From: Ilumatobacter fluminis
GTDB lineage: Bacteria; Actinomycetota; Acidimicrobiia; Acidimicrobiales; Ilumatobacteraceae
DNA length: 64,000 nucleotides
Assembly: GCF_004364865.1 (NCBI RefSeq)
Contig: NZ_SOAU01000001.1
Span: 4,372,001-4,436,000 of the forward strand
Reading direction: 5' to 3'
Shown here in pieces: positions 43,615-52,190 of this stretch (positions are counted from its first letter, which is position 1; every line of letters starts with the position of its first letter). The notes beneath the pieces are model-generated. The model searched no databases and was not told the DNA's origin. It saw only the letters and a program-made list of their open reading frames with translations. The translations under genes were made by a program, and so were the position numbers.

Positions 43615-43686
43615 CCCCGGGTCAGGTGCCACAGGTGACGACTCGCCCCCAGGGCGAGGCGTTACCGACGGTCACCTGACCCGGGG
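43615..43686. repeat. Intergenic palindrome, family D, copy 1
   Basis: Perfect 14-bp outer arms CCCCGGGTCAGGTG / CACCTGACCCGGGG (43615-43628, 43673-43686) enclose an inner CTCGCC...GGCGAG hairpin. It lies 20 bases after the MMPL stop and should act as a terminator. Confidence 0.85.
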
Positions 43687-43769
43687 CACTGGGCGGCGTG
43701 CCGCCACCTCGTTCCGCCGGTTCACGCACGGTCCGGTTCGAGGACGGGTGCGGCGGGTACTGACCGTTC

Positions 43770-44009
43770 ATGAGTGTCATCGCCTGGATCGTCGTCGTTG
43801 CCGCCGTGCTGGCGGTCGTCGGGTTCGTCGTGTGGTTCGTGACGGCCCGCAAGTTCCCGGAGCAGGCCGCTTCTCACGGCACCGACCGTCCGTTCGAGGA
43901 CGAGTCCGGACGTGGCGAGCAGCCCGGCGAGGTGCGGGAGCGACCCGCCGGCCCGGGCGCCGAGTCGCAGCGGCCCGACGGCCGAGGCACCCTCCGCCCC
44001 GGCCCCTGA
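43770..44009 (+). CDS. Small single-pass membrane protein
   Basis: The 79-residue product has one transmembrane helix (about 4-27, AWIVVVAAVLAVVGFVVWFV) and a charged, disordered tail rich in Glu, Gly and Pro. The ATG and position between a repeat and a convergent gene support a real small gene. The function is unknown. Confidence 0.6.
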   Translation: MSVIAWIVVVAAVLAVVGFVVWFVTARKFPEQAASHGTDRPFEDESGRGEQPGEVRERPAGPGAESQRPDGRGTLRPGP

Positions 44010-44015
44010 GTCGGC

Positions 44016-45128
44016 TCACCGCATCGCGTCGACGGCCGCCCGCATCCGGGCGTTGTCGGCGACGAGGGAGTGCACCCGCTGTCGCCGGTCGGCCGGGAGT
44101 GGCTCGGCGGCTGCGTCGCGGTTGCCGTCGGTCCCCTGCTGGCTGTCGACGTCGTAGGCGCGCAGTGCCCGCTCGCGATTGCTCGGGCTGTCGTGTCCGA
44201 GCACCTGCAGCAAGCGGGCGACGGTCGCTTCCCGATCGTGGTTGATGTCGCGATAGCTGAACGGATGGAACGGGACACCGGTCGCTGCGGCCGCCTGGTA
44301 CGCCTCGATCCGCATCGCCCACAATGCTGCGAGTGCGGTTTCCATCGGCGTCGCCGGATCGACGGGGTCGCAGATGTCGGCGACGACGCCGGGCGGCGCG
44401 CCGGCCGACAGGATGTGCCAGAGGAAGTCACGCATCGCCGTCGACCCCTCGCCGACGTCGGCACCTTGCTTCTGTCCGAAGCGGTAGCCGGAGTCGACCC
44501 AACCCTCGACGTCGCGGTAGAGGAAGAGCGACGTGCTGTCGGGCGTTGCGGTGACGAAGTCGGCCGCGTCGAACAGCGCTTCACTCCGGTACTTGAGGAC
44601 ACACGTCGTGTCGGGACGGGGGTCGACCGGTCGGAACGACCACCTGGTGGCGACGCGCAGCATCTCCTGCATCCGTCGGGTGCCGTACTCGTCGCGCCGG
44701 ACGACGAGCTGCGCGATCGCGTCGGGTTCGGACAGTGACCACACCCCGTCCAGTTCGGCGAAGATCCGGCTCGCAAGCGTGGAGCCGCACCGCCCGGTGC
44801 TGAAGAGGTGAACGAGTGTCGCGGGCCGCGGGAGGTCGTCGGCGAGGCGCGCGAGATCGTCGAGGGGGAGGACGACGGCGTCGGTCGCGTGGTCGAATTG
44901 GGCGACGAATGCGAACGGTTGGGCGGTGAGGTCGAGTCCGTCGGGGAGCCGGACGAGCATCGCCCGGTCGTGATCGGGGTCGATCGTGTACAGCGTCCAC
45001 GCCGGGTCGCGCACGAGTTCGTCGGCGGCGACCGGTTTCCCCTCCCCGAGCTGGAAGTGGTCGAACCGCGCCGGATCGACCTCGAACGGCCGGTCACGAC
45101 CGACGATCGGTTGCCCTACGAACCCCAT
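44016..45128 (-). CDS. Sulfotransferase-like P-loop protein
   Basis: This 370-residue protein has a P-loop of the sulfotransferase type, LVHLFSTGRCGSTLASRI (about 106-122), where PAPS phosphate would bind. LFLYRDVEGWVDSGYRFGQ resembles the 3'-phosphate motif. It matches the sulfotransferase-3-like fold only in these parts, so the donor and acceptor are not known. The start is set at MGFVGQPIVGRD (45128). It stands alone between two groups of family D palindromes. Confidence 0.65.
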   Translation of the reverse strand: MGFVGQPIVGRDRPFEVDPARFDHFQLGEGKPVAADELVRDPAWTLYTIDPDHDRAMLVRLPDGLDLTAQPFAFVAQFDHATDAVVLPLDDLARLADDLPRPATLVHLFSTGRCGSTLASRIFAELDGVWSLSEPDAIAQLVVRRDEYGTRRMQEMLRVATRWSFRPVDPRPDTTCVLKYRSEALFDAADFVTATPDSTSLFLYRDVEGWVDSGYRFGQKQGADVGEGSTAMRDFLWHILSAGAPPGVVADICDPVDPATPMETALAALWAMRIEAYQAAAATGVPFHPFSYRDINHDREATVARLLQVLGHDSPSNRERALRAYDVDSQQGTDGNRDAAAEPLPADRRQRVHSLVADNARMRAAVDAMR

Positions 45129-45190
45129 GGCCACGCCACCGTAGACGCCCGGCCCGGACCGACGCGCCGGATTCGCCCGACGCGGCAACG

Positions 45191-45336
45191 CGGGTCAGGC
45201 GTCACCGGCGGTCACCTGACTCCGGGGTCCTCGGGTTGACCGAGCAGCTCGAGCGCTCGGATTCGCGCACCCACCCCGGGTCAGGTGATCGACGGTAACG
45301 GCTCGTTCCTCGCCGTCACCTCCGACACCTGACCCG
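45191..45336. repeat. Family D palindromes, copies 2 and 3
   Basis: Copy 2 (45191-45226) is degenerate, with CGGGTCAGGCG paired to CACCTGACTCCGGGG. Copy 3 has left arm CCCCGGGTCAGGTG at 45274-45287 and right arm CACCTGACCCG at 45326-45336, with an inner GACGGTAACGG/CCGTCACCTC-like segment. Together they fill the gap between the divergent sulfotransferase start and the E1 gene stop. I see no gene in 45129-45345. Confidence 0.75.
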
Positions 45337-45345
45337 ATGGCGCGG

Positions 45346-47676
45346 TCACCATTCGGCGAGGTCGTGGTCGCCGATGGCGATGAGGGCGGCGTTGACGATG
45401 CTGCCGGCGGAGATGCCGGTGGCGTCGTGGAGGTCGGCGATGGTGCCCGACTCGCCGAACCGGTCGACGCCCAAGGCGTACTGCGGCACGCCGAGCGCCG
45501 ACCCGATCCACGCCAGGCTGTGACTTGCCGCGTCGTGCACGCTGACGATGGGTCGGCGCCGCTCGGCCGGCGGCACCAGTCGGTGCAGCTGGCTCGGTAC
45601 GCGCACCACCCGCGCCGATCGAACGGTCTCGGCGTAGGCGGCGCGCCAGCTGCGGTAGACGCGGTCGGGGCTCGTCAGGTGCACGACGGTGGCGGCCACC
45701 CCCTCCGAGTCGAGTTCGTCGGCAGCGGCCAGTGCCTCGGGTGCCATCGCTCCGGTGGTCACGATGGTGACGCCGGGACGATCGTCGGCGGCCACGTCGC
45801 GCAACCGGTACCCGCCGGCGATGACGAGCTTGCGCAGCACCTCGTCGCCGTAGCGCTCGAGCGCTTCGGCGAACGGTGCCTGGTCGAGCGGACGGGTCGA
45901 GAGCCGGAGATAGGTACTCTCGCCGTCGGGTCGGGCGAGTGCGTCGATCGCGTCGCACAGCAGCCAATCGACCTCGGTCGCGTAGGCGGGCTCCGCGTAG
46001 TGCAGGCCGGGCAGTTCGGCGCCCACCGACGCCGTGATCGTCGACTGGTGTGCGCCACCTTCCGGTGCGAGCGTCACGCCGGACGGTGTGCCGGTCACGA
46101 TGAAGCGAGACGCGTTGTAGAGGCCGTAGACGAAGGCATCGAGGCCGCGCAGCACGAACGGGTCGTAGACGGTGCCGATCGGGAAGAGCTGCTCGTCGTG
46201 GTGGTCGTGGCTCAGCCCGAGCTGGCCGAGCAGCATGAACAGGTTCATCTCGCTGATGCCGAGTTCGATGTGGCGACCGGTGGGTGCCGGTGCCCACTTG
46301 AGGAGTCGGTCGGCGCCGCCGTGATCGTCGCGTTCGACGTGGGAGTACACGCCGGTCTTGTTGATCCAGCCACCGAGGTTCGTCGAGATCGAGACGTCGG
46401 GTGCGGTGGTGACGATGCGTTCACCGAGACCCCCGACGTCGGCGAGCGAGGCGAGCACGCGCCCGAACGCCTCCTGTGTCGAGACCGTTCCGTTCGTCAC
46501 GGCCGGCCGCGCCGACTCCGGCACGGCGGGCCGGGCGCGCGGCACGGGTGCCGGGTTGTTGATGTCGCTGCCGACCGAGGCGCAGAGCCTGCCGGGGGCG
46601 GAGTCGGGCGCGAACCGATCCCACTCGTTCGACTCGTCGAGCCCCATGTCGGAGCGCACGGCGTCGATCTGGTCGGACGACAGCAGCGCAGCGTGGTTGA
46701 GCGGGTCGCCGGCGATCGGCAGGCCGTACCCCTTGATCGTGTAGGCGAACACGACCGACGGCTGGTTCGGGTGACGGTCGCACTCGGCGAACGTGTCGAG
46801 CAGGAGGGAGAGGTCGTGGCCGCCGAGATCGGTGACGAGTGTCTTGAGTGCAGCGTCGTCGTGGCGTTCGGCGAGGCGTTGCACGGCACCATCGGCGTTC
46901 GCCAGGAACTTCGTGCGCAGGGCGTCGCCGTCGAGCGCGAACAGCGACTGGTATGCCTCGTTCGACATCGCGTCGATGTGGTCGCGCAGCGCTTCGCCGT
47001 CGGGTCCGGCGAACGCGTCCTGGAGCCGTTTGCCGTACTTGGCCTCGGCGACGTGCCAACCGGCATCGGCGAAGAAGTGCTTGAGGCGCGTGGCGGCGAT
47101 GTCGGGGATGACGCGGTCGAGACTCTGGCGGTTGAGGTCGACCACCATCGTGAAGTTGCCGAGTCCTTGGGTGGCCGGATCGGCGATGGCTTCCCAGACG
47201 TTCCCCTCGTCGAGTTCGGCGTCGCCGACGAGCGCGATGAAGCGGGCGTCGGGGCGTTCACCGAAGTGGTCGTCGACGTAGCGGCGGGTGAGGGCGGAGA
47301 ACAGCGGGGCGACGGCGCCGAGTCCGACGGAGCCGGTCGAGAAGTCGGAGACGTCGGGGTCTTTCGTGCGGGACGGGTAGGCCTGCAGCCCACCGCGCTG
47401 GCGGAGGGTGGTGAGGTACGAGCGGTCGAGTTCGCCGGTCAGGTACTTGATCGCGTGGTAGACGGGCGAGGCGTGCGGCTTGACGGCGACCTTGTCGGCG
47501 CCGCCGATGTGCCCGAACCAGAGCGCGGTCATGATCGACACCATCGAGGCGCACGACGCCTGGTGGCCGCCGACCTTGATGTCGCTCTCACCCCGCCGAT
47601 TGGCGGCGTCGACGATCCGGGTCGCGAGCCACAGCACCCGCCGCTCGACCTCCTGCAACGTCTCGATGTCGTTCAC
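45346..47676 (-). CDS. AceE-like 2-oxoacid dehydrogenase E1 (transketolase-type), probably for 2-oxobutyrate
   Basis: This 776-residue single-chain thiamine-diphosphate enzyme has GGHQAS (36-41), HASPVYHAIKYLTG, the ThDP/Mg motif GDAELDEGN (151-159) with VVDLNRQSLD, and a transketolase-type pyrimidine domain with ELGISEMNLFMLLGQLG near 505. It is shorter than AceE (about 890). It lies beside ACC deaminase, whose product is 2-oxobutyrate. In Pseudomonas a similar E1 (MdeB) is linked to 2-oxobutyrate formation, so oxidation of 2-oxobutyrate to propionyl-CoA is the inferred role. E2 and E3 partners are not in the window. Confidence 0.78.
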   Translation of the reverse strand: MNDIETLQEVERRVLWLATRIVDAANRRGESDIKVGGHQASCASMVSIMTALWFGHIGGADKVAVKPHASPVYHAIKYLTGELDRSYLTTLRQRGGLQAYPSRTKDPDVSDFSTGSVGLGAVAPLFSALTRRYVDDHFGERPDARFIALVGDAELDEGNVWEAIADPATQGLGNFTMVVDLNRQSLDRVIPDIAATRLKHFFADAGWHVAEAKYGKRLQDAFAGPDGEALRDHIDAMSNEAYQSLFALDGDALRTKFLANADGAVQRLAERHDDAALKTLVTDLGGHDLSLLLDTFAECDRHPNQPSVVFAYTIKGYGLPIAGDPLNHAALLSSDQIDAVRSDMGLDESNEWDRFAPDSAPGRLCASVGSDINNPAPVPRARPAVPESARPAVTNGTVSTQEAFGRVLASLADVGGLGERIVTTAPDVSISTNLGGWINKTGVYSHVERDDHGGADRLLKWAPAPTGRHIELGISEMNLFMLLGQLGLSHDHHDEQLFPIGTVYDPFVLRGLDAFVYGLYNASRFIVTGTPSGVTLAPEGGAHQSTITASVGAELPGLHYAEPAYATEVDWLLCDAIDALARPDGESTYLRLSTRPLDQAPFAEALERYGDEVLRKLVIAGGYRLRDVAADDRPGVTIVTTGAMAPEALAAADELDSEGVAATVVHLTSPDRVYRSWRAAYAETVRSARVVRVPSQLHRLVPPAERRRPIVSVHDAASHSLAWIGSALGVPQYALGVDRFGESGTIADLHDATGISAGSIVNAALIAIGDHDLAEW

Positions 47677-47698
47677 GTTCCCCTCCTGCTCACGCTCC

Positions 47699-47781
47699 GT
47701 CGGTTGGGGTCAGACCCCAACCGACTGGTCTTGCTCGACACGAACCTGCCCCAGGTCGGTTGGGGTCTGACCCCAACCGAC
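47699..47781. repeat. Intergenic palindrome, family B, copy 2
   Basis: Arms at 47699-47725 and 47755-47781 are inverted copies, and each arm is itself a perfect 27-bp palindrome (CGGTTGGGGTC around one base). It sits between the GntR stop and the E1 start, so the E1 gene probably has its own promoter. Confidence 0.92.
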
Positions 47782-47791
47782 TGGTGCGACA

Positions 47792-48400
47792 TCAGCCGAC
47801 CTCCAGGGACGCGACCAGGGTACGTTCCGCTCGCTCGAGATGGATGTGCAGGAGGCCGAGCGCCGCAGGCGCATCCCGCCGTCGGCATGCGTCGAGCAGG
47901 CGAGTGTGTTCGTCGTCGGAGTCGTCGGCGCCGCCGAGCGCGTCGGTGTAGAGCACGACGTACGGGGCGACCGCGGCGTGGAGGATCTCGACCATGGCCA
48001 GGCCTCGCCGCCAGTCGGCGGCCCGGTACAGCGCGCGGTGGAACCGCCAGTTGGTGTCGGCGGTGCCGGCGTCGTCGACCAGCGCCTGCTCGGCTTCGGC
48101 GAGGTCGACCAGTGACAGCCGGTCGACGGCACGTTCGAGGAGCTGCGGTTCGAGTGCCCGACGGAGCGCGTAGTTCTCGACGGCGTCGGCGACGGTGAGC
48201 CGGGGGACGAACGCGCCCCGGTTGGTCTCGAACCGCAAGAGGCCCAGTGCGGCGAGCCGTTGGAGGGCCTCGCGGACGGGGATCTTGCTGACGCCGAGGC
48301 GGTCGGCGACCTCGTCTTGTCCGAGGCGGAGACCGGGCGCGAGTTCGCCGCGCAGGAGTTCGCCCATGAGTTCGTGTTGCACGCGGTCGACGGTTGACAT
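47792..48400 (-). CDS. GntR/FCD-family regulator of the ACC deaminase locus
   Basis: The 202-residue protein has a winged helix (about 1-70, [29 protein letters not shown]) and an FCD ligand domain (about 80-195) with metal-type residues in [13 protein letters not shown] and [15 protein letters not shown] regulators sense carboxylates. It is divergent from acdS, with a palindromic GTATAC operator centred in the gap. The frame is open upstream of 48400 but overlaps acdS and is rejected. Confidence 0.9.
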   Translation of the reverse strand: MSTVDRVQHELMGELLRGELAPGLRLGQDEVADRLGVSKIPVREALQRLAALGLLRFETNRGAFVPRLTVADAVENYALRRALEPQLLERAVDRLSLVDLAEAEQALVDDAGTADTNWRFHRALYRAADWRRGLAMVEILHAAVAPYVVLYTDALGGADDSDDEHTRLLDACRRRDAPAALGLLHIHLERAERTLVASLEVG

Positions 48401-48408
48401 CGAGTGTG

Positions 48409-48420
48409 ATCGTATACGAT
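48409..48420. promoter_or_regulatory. GntR (FadR-type) operator between regulator and acdS
   Basis: ATCGTATACGAT is a perfect 12-bp palindrome with the GTATAC core typical of FCD-subfamily GntR operators. It lies 9 bases before the regulator start and 39 before acdS, so the regulator may control both directions. Confidence 0.7.
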
Positions 48421-48458
48421 TATGGGATCCCCCGCCACTTCGAATCGGAGAACCCACC

Positions 48459-49505
48459 ATGACGAGCCTCGACGACTTCCGCCGCGAACCGCTGCTGTTC
48501 GGCCCCTCCCCCGTCCACCCCCTGCCGCGCCTGTCGGAGGCACTCGGCGGCCAGGTCGAGATCTGGGCCAAGCGCGAGGACTGCAACTCGGGCATCGCGT
48601 TCGGGGGCAACAAGGTCCGCAAACTCGAGTACCTCGTTGCCGACGCGATCGACACGGGCTGCGACACCCTCGTGTCGATCGGTGGTATCCAGTCGAACCA
48701 CACCCGCCAGGTCACCGGTGTGGCCTGCAAGCTCGGCCTGAAGGCCGTGACGGTGCAGGAGGGGTGGGTCGACTACAACGACATGTGTTACGACCGGGTC
48801 GGCAACATCCAGCTCACTCGCATCATGGGTGGCGACCCGCGCATCGACCCTGCCGGCTTCGACATCGGCTACCGCGATTCGTGGACCCGGGCACTCGACT
48901 CGGTTCGCGAGTCGGGCGGCACGCCCTACGCGATCCCGGCCGGTGCCTCCGACCATCCGCTCGGCGGGCTCGGCTTCGCGAACTGGGCGCGCGAGGTCGC
49001 CGCCCAAGAAGTCGAGCACGACACGTTCTTCGACACCGTCGTCGTCTGCACCGTGACGGGCTCGACGCACGCCGGCATGATCGCCGGCTTCGCGCTCGAA
49101 GACCGTGACGATCGGCGCGTGATCGGCATCGACGCATCGGGAACACTCGAACAAACCATCGACCAGGTGACCCGCATCGCCACGCAGACCGCCGACCGGA
49201 TCGGCGTCGGCCGTTCACTGCGCGACGACGAGATCACCGTCGTGCCCGGCTACGAGGGTCCGGCCTACGGCGTGCCCGACCGAGGCACCGTGGAGGCGAT
49301 CCAGCTGGTCGCCCGCACCGAGGGCGTGCTGACCGACCCCGTGTACGAGGGCAAGTCGATGGCGGGCCTCATCGGGATGATCCGATCCGGAGAGATCGAA
49401 CCGGGATCACGGGTGCTGTACGCCCACCTCGGCGGCCAGCCCGCACTCCCCGCCTACGCCGGATTCCCCGGTCTCGGTGCCCCCGAACGCGAACTCTCGC
49501 ACTGA
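48459..49505 (+). CDS. acdS: 1-aminocyclopropane-1-carboxylate deaminase
   Basis: This 348-residue fold-type II PLP enzyme has the Schiff-base lysine in [11 protein letters not shown] (Lys52), [12 protein letters not shown] (Ser79) and [19 protein letters not shown] carries Tyr296-Glu297, and YAHLGG has Leu324. Those Glu and Leu residues are what separate true ACC deaminases from D-cysteine desulfhydrase, which has Thr at both places. It converts ACC to 2-oxobutyrate and ammonia. CGGAG lies eight bases before the ATG. Confidence 0.93.
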   Translation: MTSLDDFRREPLLFGPSPVHPLPRLSEALGGQVEIWAKREDCNSGIAFGGNKVRKLEYLVADAIDTGCDTLVSIGGIQSNHTRQVTGVACKLGLKAVTVQEGWVDYNDMCYDRVGNIQLTRIMGGDPRIDPAGFDIGYRDSWTRALDSVRESGGTPYAIPAGASDHPLGGLGFANWAREVAAQEVEHDTFFDTVVVCTVTGSTHAGMIAGFALEDRDDRRVIGIDASGTLEQTIDQVTRIATQTADRIGVGRSLRDDEITVVPGYEGPAYGVPDRGTVEAIQLVARTEGVLTDPVYEGKSMAGLIGMIRSGEIEPGSRVLYAHLGGQPALPAYAGFPGLGAPERELSH

Positions 49506-49630
49506 CCCCATCCGTCCTCCGGACGGCTCCGAATCCCTGGCATGACCACCCGTCGTGCCGCCGTCGACCCCGTGAGGCGCACCCGCCCACGCGGCCTCGG
49601 CGGCGCGCGGGTGGCCTCCGGAGCGGGCCG

Positions 49631-50305
49631 ATGAACGCTCAGGTCCTGCGTCACCCGAATTGGGGATATGCCGTGGCAGATGACGGACGTGCGACGATGG
49701 GAGACGTGCCACGTCTCCGCCTGCTCCGGTCATCCGAACCGGACGACCCGAAAACTGCGGCCGTCGAGGCGCTCCGCGGCGCCGGCCGCGGCGACGAGCA
49801 GGCCTTCGCCCGCTTCTACGATCTCGTCTCGCCGACGGTGTTCGGCACCGTGTTGCGGGTCGTGCGCAATCGCTCCTTCGCCGAGGAGATCACCCAGGAA
49901 GTGTTCGTCGAACTGTGGCGTCAGGCCCCCCGCTACGACCCCGACCGGGGCTCGCCCACCACCTGGGCGGCGACGATCGCCCATCGACGGGCGGTCGACC
50001 GAGTGCGCTCGGAAGAGTCGTCGCGCGCCCGCGACGACCGCCACGCCCGCGACACGCCGGCCGACCGCGACGTCGTCGCCGACACCGTGACCGACGAGGC
50101 AGCCGCCGAGTACGACCGCGATCGTGTGACGAGAGCGCTCGGCCAGCTGACCGAGGTGCAGCGAGAGGCCGTGACGCTCGCGTACTACGGCGGGCACACG
50201 TATCGTGAAGTCGCGACCCTGCTCGACACGCCCGAGGGCACGGTCAAGACGCGAATACGTGACGGACTCATCAAGCTCCGCGACTACCTGGAGGTGACGG
50301 CATGA
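49631..50305 (+). CDS. ECF RNA polymerase sigma factor (SigK-like)
   Basis: The 224-residue sigma factor has region 2 (about 45-115, AEEITQEVFVELWRQAPRYDP) and region 4 (about 155-218, LTEVQREAVTLAYYGGHTYREVATLLDTPEGTVKTRI in two blocks). GGAG lies seven bases before the ATG at 49631; a start at 49697 is also possible as the conserved part begins later. It is cotranscribed with its anti-sigma factor by ATGA overlap. The group SigK/RskA responds to envelope or redox signals. Confidence 0.9.
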   Translation: MNAQVLRHPNWGYAVADDGRATMGDVPRLRLLRSSEPDDPKTAAVEALRGAGRGDEQAFARFYDLVSPTVFGTVLRVVRNRSFAEEITQEVFVELWRQAPRYDPDRGSPTTWAATIAHRRAVDRVRSEESSRARDDRHARDTPADRDVVADTVTDEAAAEYDRDRVTRALGQLTEVQREAVTLAYYGGHTYREVATLLDTPEGTVKTRIRDGLIKLRDYLEVTA

Positions 50306-50994
50306 CGAACGACGTTCATCATCTCGCCGCCGCCTACGCGCTCGACGCCCTCGATGCCGACGAGCGCGCCATGTTCGAGACGCACCTCGAGGGCTGCGAG
50401 GCCTGCCGGGCCGACGTCGCCGACTTCGCCGGTGTCGCCGGCGAGCTCGCCACGGCGACCGCTGCGACCCCGCCATCGGGCCTCCGTGATGCCGTCCTGT
50501 CCGACATCGCCCAGACCCGCCAGGAGCGACCGGCGGTTCGCCAACTCGACCAGGCGCGGCGCCAACGATCCGGCGTCCTGCTGGCTGTCGCTGCGGCGGT
50601 CATCGGGCTGATCGCCGGCGCGGCGATCGTGCTGTCGGTGATCGACCGCAGTTCCGACGCCGACGTCGTGCTCAGCGCACCCGACGCGATCACGACCCCG
50701 CTCGAGGGCACCGACGGTTCGGTGCGTGTCGTCTGGTCGACCGAGCTCGGCCAGGCGGTCCTGCTCGGCGACGGGCTGGCCGACCCGGGCGACGGTCGGG
50801 AGTACGAGTTGTGGGCGATCGTCGAGGACGGTCCGCTCCCGGCCGGGTTGTTCACTCCCGACGACGGCAGTGTCGAGTCGGTGTTCGATCTCGATCCGGA
50901 CGCCACCTCGCCCGCCGCGTGGGGCATCACGAACGAGCCCGAGGGCGGATCCCCCGCCCCCACCGGCGACATCTTGTACTTCGCCGAAGTCTGA
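50302..50994 (+). CDS. Anti-sigma factor (RskA family, zinc-binding)
   Basis: This 230-residue single-pass protein has the ZAS motif HLEGCEAC (His28, Cys32, Cys35), one transmembrane helix (about 94-116) and an extracytoplasmic RskA domain (about 125-228). It would hold the sigma factor at the membrane until cleaved or released. Family A palindrome copy 3 follows directly. Confidence 0.9.
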   Translation: MTNDVHHLAAAYALDALDADERAMFETHLEGCEACRADVADFAGVAGELATATAATPPSGLRDAVLSDIAQTRQERPAVRQLDQARRQRSGVLLAVAAAVIGLIAGAAIVLSVIDRSSDADVVLSAPDAITTPLEGTDGSVRVVWSTELGQAVLLGDGLADPGDGREYELWAIVEDGPLPAGLFTPDDGSVESVFDLDPDATSPAAWGITNEPEGGSPAPTGDILYFAEV

Positions 50995-50998
50995 GGCT

Positions 50999-51079
50999 CA
51001 GAAGGGGTCAGGCACCTTCTGGCCAACCAGGTCGAGCCGACGCCAGGTCGCCTGCCAGAAGGTGCCTGACCCCTTCTGG
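50999..51079. repeat. Intergenic palindrome, family A, copy 3
   Basis: Arms at 50999-51022 and 51055-51079 match perfectly over 24 bp. The element starts four bases after the anti-sigma stop. The sequence is nearly identical to copy 1 at 9764-9846, but the loops differ entirely. Confidence 0.92.
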
Positions 51080-51130
51080 TTCGAAACGATCGGTGGGTTG
51101 AGGCTCGCCACCAGTGGGAACGGTCGACGA

Positions 51131-52141
51131 GTGTTCGACTCGTTGCCGGTTGCTGTCCTCGTGCTCGTCGTCGGTGGCGTCGTCCTGCTCACGGCCGGGG
51201 TGAAGTTCACCAAGGTGGTCGACGAACTGGCCGACCGGACGCACCTCGGTGAGGCGCTCGCCGGCGCCGTCCTGCTCGGAGCTGCGACGTCGATGCCCGG
51301 CCTCATCACCACCATCACCGGCGCTGCCGAGGGTGACGCCGGGTTCGCCCTGAGCAATGCGCTGGGTGGGATCGCTGCGCAGACGACGTTCCTCGTACTC
51401 GCCGACCTCATCTACCGACGCACCAACCTCGAGCACGCCGCGGCCTCGCTCCCCAACATCTTGCAGGCTGCGATCCTGATCGCGCTGGTGGGCGTGGTGC
51501 TGCTGGCGACCGTCGGGCCCGATGTCGAATGGTTCGGCATCAGCCCCGCCACACCGGCGCTCGTGTTGGTGTACGTCTACGGCCTCGGGCTGGTTCGCCG
51601 GGCGCGCGAGTCGCCCATGTGGAACCCGCACCCGACCGACGAGACGGTCGAGGACGAGCCCGAACTCGACGACGGCGGCGCGTCGCTGTCGAGCCTGTGG
51701 ACCTGGTTCGCCGGCTTGGCGGCCGTCGTCGCGGTCGTGGGATACGCGATCGGTCAGAGCGGCCTGACGATCGCCCGCGAGTCGGGACTGTCGGGCTCGG
51801 TCGTCGGCGCCTTGTTCACGAGCGTGGTGACGAGCCTGCCCGAGCTGGTCACCGTGTTGACCGCTGTGCGGATCGGCGCACTGACACTCGGCGTGTCGAA
51901 CATCGTGGGCGGCAACACCTTCGACGTGTTGTTCGTCGCCGCGGCCGACATCGCGTTCCGCGGCGGCTCGGTGTACCGGGCTGCCGATCAGCAGGCGTTG
52001 TTCGTGATGGCCCTCACCGTGGTGCTGACCGCCATGCTGATCGCCGGTCTCCTCACCCGCGAACGACGCGGGATCGGCTTCGAAGGCGTCGCCATCCTCG
52101 GCACCTACGGCATCGGCGTCGCCGCCCTCGTCACCATGTGA
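51131..52141 (+). CDS. CaCA-family cation antiporter (Na+/Ca2+ exchanger-like)
   Basis: This 336-residue membrane protein has about ten helices and the two inverted alpha-repeats: GAATSMPGLITTITGA (about 55-70) and TSVVTSLPELVTVLTAV (about 233-249), followed by NIVGGNTFDVLF. The first repeat has Gly-Leu in place of the usual Glu (SMPGL versus SLPEL), so one ion-binding Glu is missing and the ion specificity may differ. The GTG at 51131 begins at the first helix. A TTG upstream is possible. Confidence 0.82.
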   Translation: MFDSLPVAVLVLVVGGVVLLTAGVKFTKVVDELADRTHLGEALAGAVLLGAATSMPGLITTITGAAEGDAGFALSNALGGIAAQTTFLVLADLIYRRTNLEHAAASLPNILQAAILIALVGVVLLATVGPDVEWFGISPATPALVLVYVYGLGLVRRARESPMWNPHPTDETVEDEPELDDGGASLSSLWTWFAGLAAVVAVVGYAIGQSGLTIARESGLSGSVVGALFTSVVTSLPELVTVLTAVRIGALTLGVSNIVGGNTFDVLFVAAADIAFRGGSVYRAADQQALFVMALTVVLTAMLIAGLLTRERRGIGFEGVAILGTYGIGVAALVTM

Positions 52142-52190
52142 CGACGCTCGGCCGACCACGGATGGTGGCAACTGGTACGTTCGCCTGGCG

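Noticed and set aside
45337-48198. A 953-codon open frame on the plus strand
   Set aside because: It runs antisense through the E1 and GntR genes, which have clear family motifs; long shadow frames are expected at this GC content.
48401-48730. Extension of the GntR regulator to 312 residues
   Set aside because: The extra part overlaps acdS and the operator region; the winged helix begins at 48400.
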